Below, in pieces: positions 8,838-16,535 of a DNA stretch of 64,000 nt. Made by a program: the position numbers and the translations under genes. Source of the DNA: a virus; IMG/VR virus record IMGVR_UViG_3300034418_012856, positions 1-64,000 of that record. One strand, written 5' to 3'. Under the pieces are notes generated by a model that made no database searches, was not told the DNA's origin, and saw only the letters and a list, made by a program, of their open reading frames with translations. Position 1 is the first letter of the stretch; every line of letters begins with the position of its first letter.

Positions 8838-10634
8838 ATGTCAAACATAGAGGAAAAAGAATCTAATTACTGGAGTACCAAAAGGATAGAAGATCTACTT
8901 TTCAAAGTGGAAGAGGAGGGACTTGATTATAAGTCAGTGGATAATCCCTTCCATGACGGGGATCCCGAGTTAAAGAGAGCAAATATTCTCTACGAATATA
9001 CACAGGACGAGATTTTGGAAATGGAAAGATGTGCAAAAGATGTTGTGTATTTTTCTAAATATTGTAGAGTGATGACCGACGACGGTCTTTTTTATGTAAA
9101 GCTAAGGGATTATCAGGAATCGGTACTAAGGGAATATCAGGCAAATAGATTTAATATCTTCCTTGCTCCAAGACAGGTTGGTAAATCAATAACTTCAGCT
9201 ATAGTCCTCGTTTGGTATCTCCTTTTCAACCATGACAAAAATGCTATGATCCTCGCTAACGTTGGTTCTACTGCAGAAGAACTAATGGATAAAATTAAAG
9301 CAATTGTACGTGGCTTACCGTGGTTTCTAAAACCCGGTATGGTTGTAAATAACGTGATGTCTATGAAGTTTGACAACGGGTGTAGGGCGATAGCAAAAAC
9401 TACCACAAAAACTTCTGCAATTGGTTTTACTATCCATTTCCTTTACATGGACGAGTTTGCTCATATTCATCCAAACTTTATTGAGTCTTTCTTTAGATCT
9501 ACATATCCGACGGTATCGTCATCTAAGGTATCTCGGATAATAATCACATCTACCCCTAATGGGATGAATAAATTTTATGAGATCTACAGGGATGCAGTAA
9601 GTGGAGACAACAGCTTCAACCCAATTAGAGTTGACTGGTGGCAGGTTCCTGGAAGAGATGAAGAGTGGAAAAAGAAAGAAATCTCCAATTTAGGATCGCA
9701 GGAGTTATTTAATCAGGAATATGGTAATCAATTCCTAAGTTCCTCTACCCTTTTATTGGGCTCAAACGAGCTTAAGAAGATAAAAGCTAACGAAGTCGAA
9801 TATGAGTGGAGGGAGATAGATGTATTGGAAGATATAGGACTTCCTTATGATAATTTTAGATGGCATCCAAAGTTTCAGCTAAATGATGATACTCTTAATC
9901 GTAACAGGTTTGTGCTATCTGTCGACCTTGCTGGGGGAGGTAAAGGGGATTTTACCGTATTAAATATTTTTAAAGTAGTTCCTTTACCTAAAAAGGTAAT
10001 AGAGAGTATGGATGATTTCCAGGATGAATCTGACTTTTTTGGTCTTTTACAGGTTGGAATTTATAGGGATAATGAGATAGAAGTGGAGGATTTTAAAAAA
10101 ATTCTAGAATCCGTTGTAGTAAAGCTTCTAAACCCTGAAAATGTAAGGGTATTGCTGGAGATAAATTTCAAGGGTGAACTTCTAATAGATAAGCTTACAA
10201 ATAACGACGAATTTCCTATGGAAATTTTCGTTCATACTAAACATACCGAGTCGGCTAGAATGAGAAAGCCGGGGATAAAGTATAACGAGAAAAACAAGAT
10301 GAAATATTGTGAGATCCTTAGATCTCAAATGAGGTTAAATAGGGTAATCGTAAATGAATCATCTTGGACCGTGCCTGAATTATTCTCTTTTGGTTTAAAC
10401 GGCAGGGGAACGTATTCAAGTCAATCTGGGCATGATGATGTTGCCATGACTATAGTTAACCTATCTGGCATGTTTGAGTCTTCTGATTTTTACGAACTGA
10501 TTGGTGAATTATATGATGATCTCGGCGAGTCAACTTATAGAGATCTTATAGATCTCAAACTTGAGGAAGCGAGTGATAGCGGGGAAGGTACTAAAGAAGG
10601 TGGATTCTACAGTTCTTTCAGTCAATTGCTCTAA
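8838..10634 (+). CDS. terL: Terminase large subunit (gp17-like)
   Basis: 598 aa, close to the 610 aa of T4 gp17. Walker A APRQVGKS lies near residues 109-117 and Walker B FLYMDEF near 201-207, with a coupling motif in IIITSTPNGMNKFYE. The C-terminal RNase H-like nuclease begins VLSVDLAGGGKGDFTVLNIF (first catalytic Asp) and ends with SGHDDVAMTIVNL (last Asp pair). It packages DNA into proheads and cuts the concatemer. A hairpin follows the stop. Confidence 0.95.
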   Translation: MSNIEEKESNYWSTKRIEDLLFKVEEEGLDYKSVDNPFHDGDPELKRANILYEYTQDEILEMERCAKDVVYFSKYCRVMTDDGLFYVKLRDYQESVLREYQANRFNIFLAPRQVGKSITSAIVLVWYLLFNHDKNAMILANVGSTAEELMDKIKAIVRGLPWFLKPGMVVNNVMSMKFDNGCRAIAKTTTKTSAIGFTIHFLYMDEFAHIHPNFIESFFRSTYPTVSSSKVSRIIITSTPNGMNKFYEIYRDAVSGDNSFNPIRVDWWQVPGRDEEWKKKEISNLGSQELFNQEYGNQFLSSSTLLLGSNELKKIKANEVEYEWREIDVLEDIGLPYDNFRWHPKFQLNDDTLNRNRFVLSVDLAGGGKGDFTVLNIFKVVPLPKKVIESMDDFQDESDFFGLLQVGIYRDNEIEVEDFKKILESVVVKLLNPENVRVLLEINFKGELLIDKLTNNDEFPMEIFVHTKHTESARMRKPGIKYNEKNKMKYCEILRSQMRLNRVIVNESSWTVPELFSFGLNGRGTYSSQSGHDDVAMTIVNLSGMFESSDFYELIGELYDDLGESTYRDLIDLKLEEASDSGEGTKEGGFYSSFSQLL

Positions 10635-10650
10635 TAAATTCCGCCATCTT

Positions 10651-10661
10651 GATATATAGTA
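10651..10661 (+). promoter_or_regulatory. Late-type promoter box GATATATAGTA (first of two)
   Basis: This box lies 16 bases after the terminase stop and is followed by a GAGCATT/AATGCTC hairpin and then a second box. A transcript from this copy would carry the hairpin in its leader. Confidence 0.55.
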
Positions 10662-10673
10662 TTACTACTCGGG

Positions 10674-10691
10674 GAGCATTCAAAAATGCTC
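10674..10691 (+). terminator. Hairpin between terminase and tail sheath genes
   Basis: GAGCATT (10674-10680), loop CAAA, AATGCTC (10685-10691): a perfect 7-bp stem, followed by GTTTCGGTTT rather than a clean T-run. It may end terminase transcripts weakly or act as an RNA processing or stability element. Confidence 0.5.
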
Positions 10692-10702
10692 GTTTCGGTT
10701 TA

Positions 10703-10713
10703 GATATATAGTA
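10703..10713 (+). promoter_or_regulatory. Late-type promoter box GATATATAGTA for tail sheath
   Basis: This second box has the usual spacing: 35 bases from its first base to the sheath ATG. AGATAT at the box is repeated in inverse (ATATCT) at 10721-10726, a weak inverted repeat. Confidence 0.65.
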
Positions 10714-10737
10714 GGCAAAAATATCTCTTGTACAATA

Positions 10738-13700
10738 ATGGCAAAGAAAATCAAACTGGATTTATCCCAATTTAAAGCATCAGGAGTCTATACGCTGGAA
10801 TTTGACGCATCAGAAAATGTAATTCTAACGTCACAGACGATCCGACTGGTGGTGGGATTTTCGAATAAAGGACCTTTTAATGCTCCTGTGTATTTACCAG
10901 ATGTAACTACAGCAGTGGCAGTTTTTGGAGAAATAGACAAAACGTTAGAAGCTAAAGGATCTTATTTCCACAGATCAATATTCGCTTGTTTAAATACCGG
11001 ACCGGTGTTTGCACTGAATCTTTTAAGCTTAAATGATAACCTAGATAGCCCAACAGCTGATGTTGTAAATTACTTTGGGTATTCGATTGATACTGAGCAA
11101 TCTAATGGTGTTTTAACCTCTAGATTGTATTCTTCCTTCTATAATAAAGAGAGATTTTGGTTTGCCGATACTAATTACTTCTTAGCCACACTTTCAGCGG
11201 TTGATACAGGTAGATTATTCAACTTGGTTAACCTTGGAAAAGAAGCTATGAGCGTTATAGTAAGGAAATCCACTGATGCTAACCCGCCATTGCAAGGTTT
11301 TGATGTTTTTGCGCTTGATTGGTATGGAGCTGACAATGTTCCGAGCTTTATGCACCCGTATGATTATATCTCTGATTATTTTATAGACGTTATATCAGTT
11401 TCGGGCGATTGGACTGACTATGAGACACTATCTCTGGATCCAAAATGGAGTTCTTTCTTTACAAGAAATGGATTTATAAAGAGTCAAATTAATAACTTCT
11501 TATCACAGCCGGACGTTAATATTTTAACTTCAACTACCGGATGTTTGATTCCGGATTTTGTGGATCTAAACGGAAATAATCAGTACATCCAAACGCTTAT
11601 AAATAATAACACCCCTTCTACAGGACTATTCTGTGCAGTAGATGAGGATGCTATGGATGACCTTTGTAATAATCCGTATAAGATCGATCTTGTAGGGCAC
11701 CATTTAATTGATGAGCTTACAGCTGATAGAGATATAGTTGATGCAAGATTAAATTTCTTAAGTTATGATCAGAACCTTACTGCTGATTACTTATACACGC
11801 AGAATTTAACAACTATTACCGCTGCTACTGGTGGATCACCAGATTCTATTAATGTCGGTACCTTGTTTACTGTAGGTGCTACTTCAACCTACGGAATCGG
11901 AGCTAGTGCTTTTAACGCATATGATGCTTCTCTTAAATATGGAGGATTACACTACATAGTAACAAACAGTGGTGTAACAGGAGCTTCCCTGACAACCGCA
12001 GAAAAGAACGAGCTTGTTAGTTTCGCAACTCCAAGCGCAACATCTTCCCCGTATATTATAGGTACTGTTACTGGATTATCTGGATTAACTGGATCTGTGA
12101 TTAACCAATTCTCTGAAAATGATTTGGTAAAATTGAAGATTTCCGGTGCAATTCAAACCTCTGGTCAGGTACTACTAACGTGGACACACCCGTTGGATAC
12201 TACGTCTTACGCAGCTCAAGGGGTAAGCGTTGTACCATATACTAATTTAGTTGGTGCAACTTCTGGCAATGTATCTGCTGATTATTATCAAATAGCATCT
12301 TCGGATTACCTAGATATAATTAGTGTTGATCCAGCAACAGGTGCTACCGCTGGTACCCCTAATAACGTATTAACTGGACAGCTTTCAACAAACTTCTACC
12401 AAGATCTTTTGTACGGTGAATTGGAAGACGGTGACCAAATTTGGTTGAATGATACAGGAAGTTCTGTTAATTACCTTTCTTACGAATCTACTGTTGATAG
12501 GGATCAGTTTAAGGTCTCTTACGCCAGAACGTTTAGCAATATATCTAGGCAAAGCCCAGATCAGCTTACTGACTATCCTGCATTCGGATCTGTTTATGCA
12601 TCGGACAATATTGGTGCTTCTGTAAGTGCTGGTAAAACAGACATCATATCTTCCGTTGGATCGATTAATCAGTTTGTTAATATAATAACTCAAATTGACC
12701 CAACTAACTTTACGATATCTTCTACACCTTCTTCTCCTATCTCAGTTGGTGATTTGATAGTATCTACTGATCTTGATATCTGTGAAACTGTTGGAAGTAA
12801 TAGACAAAATAGATTGACTAAGGTAACTGCTGTATCTCAGACCGCTACTGCTAATGTAGTACAGGTCACTACAGCTAGACCAGTTTACTATTACGCTGGA
12901 ACTCCTATACAGGTCCAAAAGTTCAAATCAATACCTCAATTTACAAGGTCTTTTGATTTCACTTACCTACAAGGATTTACCATGAGGGATTCTCACAGAC
13001 CGAATGGAACTGATGCTAGGGTTTCTGAATTACTTGATGTAATGTATAATACAAACATTGCAGCAACTCTTGCCGCTAAGGATGTTATCTCTTTCAGATA
13101 CATTGTAGATACATTTAGCGGTCAGATCTTACCTAACTCGAAATACCAGTTAAGTAAGCTTGCAATGATGAGACAAAAGGCTTTGGCACTTATCAATGCT
13201 CCTTCTATGAGTCAGTTTAGGGCATCGACAGATCCTAGATTTACCGATGCACCTACACAAACGAATCCATACCCATCTCTGAAATCTCAATACATTGCAG
13301 AAGGTGGTAACCTTTCCCTGAATCCTTCCTACACATTCAGTTTACCGACGGAAGATCAGGGTGCTAAGTACGCAGCTTTCTATACCCCTTATTTGACATT
13401 AAGGGAAAATAATAGAAATGTAAACGTACCACCAGCAGCATACATTTCCAACAACTTTGTTAGAAAGTTTGCAAACGGCGAACCTTACAGTATTATTGCA
13501 GGTCAGAAAAGAGGGGTTATTTCGGGGCAAAACTTGGTAGGTCTTGAATATGACTTTACTGATGAAGATAGAGGTTGGTTGGAGCCAGTAGGGCTTAACC
13601 CTATTATTAAGAAAAGAGGCCTTGGTGTGGTTGTGTTTGGAAACCAAACCGCATATCAAACAGTTAACTCAGCATTTAATCTTGTACACGTGAGGGACCT

Positions 13701-14013
13701 TCTCATAAGTGTAGAGAATGATGTTGAAGAAATTATGGCTAACTACCTATTCGACTTTAACGAGGATTCAATTAGACTAGAGATTAAGACTTTGGTTGAT
13801 AACTACCTTGATGGTGTAAGAGCTGGTGGAGGTATTTATGCTTATCAGGTAATTATGGATTCTTCAAATAATCCACCATCAATTATCGATCAGAACATTG
13901 GTATAATTGATGTGATTATCGAACCTGCTAGGGGTATCCAGAAGTTCATTAACAGAATCACTGTTACTAGAACAGGTGGTATCGCAGCTGGAGGATTTAT
14001 TCAGTTTGCTTAA
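10738..14013 (+). CDS. gp18: Tail sheath protein (gp18-like), unusually long
   Basis: 1091 aa; T4 gp18 is 659 aa. The N-terminus (SGVYTLEFDASENVILTSQT then RLVVGFSNKGPFNAPVYL) and C-terminus (ISVENDVEEIMANYLFDFNE, LDGVRAGGGIYAYQVIMDSS, INRITVTRTGGIAAGGFIQF) are the conserved sheath parts that join neighbouring subunits. About 400 extra residues in the middle are Thr/Ser/Gly-rich and beta-like (roughly 340-730) and probably form domains on the outer surface of the sheath. It is followed by the tube genes, the usual order. Confidence 0.9.
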   Translation: MAKKIKLDLSQFKASGVYTLEFDASENVILTSQTIRLVVGFSNKGPFNAPVYLPDVTTAVAVFGEIDKTLEAKGSYFHRSIFACLNTGPVFALNLLSLNDNLDSPTADVVNYFGYSIDTEQSNGVLTSRLYSSFYNKERFWFADTNYFLATLSAVDTGRLFNLVNLGKEAMSVIVRKSTDANPPLQGFDVFALDWYGADNVPSFMHPYDYISDYFIDVISVSGDWTDYETLSLDPKWSSFFTRNGFIKSQINNFLSQPDVNILTSTTGCLIPDFVDLNGNNQYIQTLINNNTPSTGLFCAVDEDAMDDLCNNPYKIDLVGHHLIDELTADRDIVDARLNFLSYDQNLTADYLYTQNLTTITAATGGSPDSINVGTLFTVGATSTYGIGASAFNAYDASLKYGGLHYIVTNSGVTGASLTTAEKNELVSFATPSATSSPYIIGTVTGLSGLTGSVINQFSENDLVKLKISGAIQTSGQVLLTWTHPLDTTSYAAQGVSVVPYTNLVGATSGNVSADYYQIASSDYLDIISVDPATGATAGTPNNVLTGQLSTNFYQDLLYGELEDGDQIWLNDTGSSVNYLSYESTVDRDQFKVSYARTFSNISRQSPDQLTDYPAFGSVYASDNIGASVSAGKTDIISSVGSINQFVNIITQIDPTNFTISSTPSSPISVGDLIVSTDLDICETVGSNRQNRLTKVTAVSQTATANVVQVTTARPVYYYAGTPIQVQKFKSIPQFTRSFDFTYLQGFTMRDSHRPNGTDARVSELLDVMYNTNIAATLAAKDVISFRYIVDTFSGQILPNSKYQLSKLAMMRQKALALINAPSMSQFRASTDPRFTDAPTQTNPYPSLKSQYIAEGGNLSLNPSYTFSLPTEDQGAKYAAFYTPYLTLRENNRNVNVPPAAYISNNFVRKFANGEPYSIIAGQKRGVISGQNLVGLEYDFTDEDRGWLEPVGLNPIIKKRGLGVVVFGNQTAYQTVNSAFNLVHVRDLLISVENDVEEIMANYLFDFNEDSIRLEIKTLVDNYLDGVRAGGGIYAYQVIMDSSNNPPSIIDQNIGIIDVIIEPARGIQKFINRITVTRTGGIAAGGFIQFA

Positions 14014-14063
14014 TTTGACAAAATAGAAAATTTGGATAAATATAAAAAAAGGATAAGAACTAA

Positions 14064-14618
14064 ATGGCTGGCTTACCACATTATCAAAACTCAATAAACT
14101 CGGTAAACAAATTTGAGCCGGTTTATCTCAATCAGTTTGAGGTAAATGTGATTCCCCCAGCTGCAGTAGCTGGTGGTCCTGTTTTGCTTGAGCATGTTAT
14201 TTCAGTAGATGGTTTAGAGGTTGATAAGAATCCAAGTTTTGTTTCTCAGAAGTATAAATTCGCCAAAAGAAACTATGCTGGTGGTAAGCCAGATACTACT
14301 ACTCTTGATCTGGGGCTTAAATTTACAGTTAACCTGGATGATGCTAATTCCATGTATGTTTTTAAGACACTTAGACAGTGGACAGACCTTATTTATAATC
14401 CTTTGACTGGAGCTCAAGGTATTAAAGCTGATTATACTGGAACTATAGTAGTCTCTGTTTTCAATAAAAATGGAGATGTATTTAGAAGAATTACACTTAA
14501 GGATTGCTTCCCACTCAAAGCGATAGATCCAATGGAACTAGAATATGTAAACGGGAATACCCTTTATGAAATTAGCATGACTTGGGCGGTTGATTATTGG
14601 GACGATCTTTTCTTATAA
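14064..14618 (+). CDS. gp19: Tail tube protein, first copy (gp19-like)
   Basis: 184 aa, the size of T4 gp19 (163) plus a little. It starts MAGLPHYQNSINSV and has the tube features RNYAGGKPDTTTLDLGLKFT, DDANSMYVFKTLRQWTDLIY and GDVFRRITLKDCFP. It polymerises into the rigid inner tube. It is a clear paralogue of the next gene (shared NPLTGA, SVFNK.GDVFRRITL, DYW.DLFL). Confidence 0.92.
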   Translation: MAGLPHYQNSINSVNKFEPVYLNQFEVNVIPPAAVAGGPVLLEHVISVDGLEVDKNPSFVSQKYKFAKRNYAGGKPDTTTLDLGLKFTVNLDDANSMYVFKTLRQWTDLIYNPLTGAQGIKADYTGTIVVSVFNKNGDVFRRITLKDCFPLKAIDPMELEYVNGNTLYEISMTWAVDYWDDLFL

Positions 14619-14633
14619 AATAAAAAAAAGTAG

Positions 14634-15212
14634 ATGGCAGGTTTACCACATTTTAATAATTCAAAGGCAGCGAGAAATAATTATGAGCCGGTTTTCTTAA
14701 ACCAGTTTGAGGTTATTATTACCCCGCCTAATGGTATTAATCTATCAAATACTACATTCAGAGGCGAGACAATATTAACTCAGCAGGTAAAGAGTATTTC
14801 AGCATTACAAGTTGATATACAACCCTCTGATGCTGTTACACAATATTACAAGTTTGCTGAAAGAAGATATGCTGGAGGCGAGCCATCAACATCGGATGTT
14901 CAGTTCACTATGGATTTTGAAGTGAATCTTGACGATAATAATTCGATGACACTTTATAAGATATTGAGACAATGGTCTGATCTTATTTACAACCCTCTTA
15001 CAGGAGCAATGGGTTTAAAGAGGGATTATGTTGGATCTATGGTAGTCTCGGTTTTTAATAAGCAAGGTGACGTTTTCAGAAGGATAACCTTAAATAATTG
15101 TTTCTTGGTTGAGCCAATTACACCGATGACATTGTCTTACGATACTGGTGATGCACTTTATACAATTTCCACTACTTGGAAGTCAGATTACTGGAACGAC
15201 CTGTTCTTGTAA
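14634..15212 (+). CDS. Tail tube protein, second copy (gp19-like)
   Basis: 192 aa, paralogous to the gene just upstream along its whole length, with an 8-residue-longer loop near residues 35-45 (INLSNTTFRG). Shared signatures are RRYAGGEPSTSDVQFTMDF, LRQWSDLIYNPLTGA and GDVFRRITLNNCF. The copies are far from identical, so the duplication is old and both are kept. One may form the main tube and the other a tube end or a baseplate-proximal ring (as T4 gp48/54 relate to gp19); this is inference. Confidence 0.9.
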   Translation: MAGLPHFNNSKAARNNYEPVFLNQFEVIITPPNGINLSNTTFRGETILTQQVKSISALQVDIQPSDAVTQYYKFAERRYAGGEPSTSDVQFTMDFEVNLDDNNSMTLYKILRQWSDLIYNPLTGAMGLKRDYVGSMVVSVFNKQGDVFRRITLNNCFLVEPITPMTLSYDTGDALYTISTTWKSDYWNDLFL

Positions 15213-15264
15213 TTGGAACTTAATCACTAATTTTTTCTATAATTTTTGATTTTTATACCCTAGT

Positions 15265-15275
15265 GGTATATAGAG
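15265..15275 (+). promoter_or_regulatory. Late-type promoter box GGTATATAGAG with inverted repeat
   Basis: A variant box that forms the right arm of TATACC-CTAGT-GGTATA (15254-15270). The first ATG (15279) would fall at or before the expected transcription start, so the second ATG at 15288 (MSDKN) is the better start for late transcripts. Confidence 0.5.
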
Positions 15276-15278
15276 AAA

Positions 15279-16316
15279 ATGACAAATATGTCTGATAAAA
15301 ATCTATCTCCTGAAGAAATCCTAAGAGAAAAAGAAATCTCCGGCGGAATAGTTTATGATGACCCCAATGGTCTAAATCTTGATACTGAGCTTTCCGGCAA
15401 TGTTTATAGTAAGGAATCTTCCCCGAAAACTAATGATTTACCCTCTGAACCTTTGGTTCAGGAAAGTGAGACTAGACCACTAGATCTTGGCTGGAAGAAT
15501 TTACCTATTGGTATGCTACCATCACAGGGACTTTTCTATCCTGAGAGTTCAAGGATAGCTATTAGACCTGCTGAGGTGAAGGAGATACGTCAATTTTCTA
15601 CTATTGATGAGGATGATATGCTTGACATAGACGATAAGCTAAATTATATTCTTGATTCTTGCTGCCGTATAAAATTTGATGAAAGTGGTGTAGTTTCCTA
15701 TAAGGATCTAAAACAAGAGGATAGATTTTTTATAATCATGGCTATTCGTGATTTAACATTTGTCCAGGGTGAAAATAGAATAATTGTAAACCCTGAAGGT
15801 GGGTGTACGACCAAGGGGTGTAATGGAATGGAAGGTATTGAGCTTAGAACAGGGGTTTTAAGCAACTATGATATAAATGAGGACCTAAAGAAGTTCTATT
15901 CGCATAGCGAGAGATGTTTTGTTTTCCCTATTAGAAGAATAGGGAAAACCATTAAGATGATACCACCATCCATTGGTGTTACAAAAGCAATATCCTCATT
16001 TGTAAGAGATGCTGTTAAAAGAGGAGACGAGGTTGACGAGAGTTTTATAAAAATTGCTCCTTTTTATTTAAGCGAGTGGCGGGGTTTGGATTATTTCAAG
16101 ATCAAGGAAGCCATGGTTTCTTCTTCTGAAGAATGGACTAAGGAGGAGTTTTCAGCTTATTTTGAATTAGCCGAAAGAATAAAAATTGGTACTGATCTTA
16201 AAATAAGAGTTAAATGTGACTCGTGCGGTGATGGGGAGGTCACCGCCCCAATTTACTTTCCCTCCGGGTTCAGATCTCTTTTCGTTATTTCAGATATCTT
16301 TAGAGAATTATTTTGA
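15279..16316 (+). CDS. Putative baseplate-hub or tail-assembly protein with Cys pairs
   Basis: 345 aa (342 if it starts at the second ATG, 15288). An N-terminal variable region precedes LGWKNLPIGMLPSQGLFYPE, which is like the opening of T4-type baseplate hub proteins (gp26/gp51 group), then a helical domain. Cys 176 and 181 (GGCTTKGCNG) and Cys 313 and 316 (KCDSCG) could bind zinc. The stop TTT TGA lies inside an overlapping +1 frame whose sequence becomes protein-like exactly there, so a frameshifted long form is possible. The location between tube and tape-measure-like genes fits a tail chaperone or hub role. The family assignment is tentative. Confidence 0.6.
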   Translation: MTNMSDKNLSPEEILREKEISGGIVYDDPNGLNLDTELSGNVYSKESSPKTNDLPSEPLVQESETRPLDLGWKNLPIGMLPSQGLFYPESSRIAIRPAEVKEIRQFSTIDEDDMLDIDDKLNYILDSCCRIKFDESGVVSYKDLKQEDRFFIIMAIRDLTFVQGENRIIVNPEGGCTTKGCNGMEGIELRTGVLSNYDINEDLKKFYSHSERCFVFPIRRIGKTIKMIPPSIGVTKAISSFVRDAVKRGDEVDESFIKIAPFYLSEWRGLDYFKIKEAMVSSSEEWTKEEFSAYFELAERIKIGTDLKIRVKCDSCGDGEVTAPIYFPSGFRSLFVISDIFRELF

Positions 16317-16491
16317 TCTCAAATTTAGGCTCTGGAAAGAGCATGGACTAGATCCTTCCTGGGTAGAATCTATACCATTCTACGAATATCAAATTTGGAT
16401 TGATAAGTTGAATGATGCTGTAGAAAGGGAGAATAAGAAAAAACTTGAGGAGAGCGGACAAACTGAGGTGTTTAGCTTTGGTAATAAGTGA
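16216..16491 (+). CDS. Overlapping +1-frame ORF, possible frameshift extension of the upstream hub-like gene
   Basis: 91 aa if read from its own ATG. Its first 28 residues overlap the Cys-rich end of the upstream gene and look like off-frame sequence. From LENYFDLKFRLWKEHGL onward it reads like a genuine helical protein, with ESIPFYEYQIWIDKLND and a charged tail. The upstream frame stops at TTT TGA (16311-16316), and a +1 slip on TTT would join the two as ELF-DLKFRLW. Tail-assembly chaperones commonly use frameshifting, though usually -1. Independent initiation at 16216, 16228 or 16231 is the alternative. Confidence 0.55.
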   Translation: MTRAVMGRSPPQFTFPPGSDLFSLFQISLENYFDLKFRLWKEHGLDPSWVESIPFYEYQIWIDKLNDAVERENKKKLEESGQTEVFSFGNK

Positions 16492-16492
16492 T

Positions 16493-16521
16493 TTTCTAAT
16501 TAAGTGATATATAATTAGAAA
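16493..16521. repeat. Perfect 10-bp inverted repeat enclosing a late-promoter box
   Basis: TTTCTAATTA (16493-16502) and TAATTAGAAA (16512-16521) with a 9-base loop. The box GATATATAATT lies in the loop and right arm. The GTG start follows 14 bases later. It has the same arrangement as at 5435 and 40934. Confidence 0.7.
16506..16516 (+). promoter_or_regulatory. Late-type promoter box GATATATAATT
   Basis: 30 bases before the GTG start of the tape-measure-like gene. It overlaps the loop and right arm of a perfect inverted repeat. Confidence 0.65.
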
Positions 16522-16535
16522 TAAAATCTCCGTTA

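Noticed and set aside
12385-12693. 102-residue minus-strand frame
   Set aside because: Inside the tail sheath gene, no box or motif.
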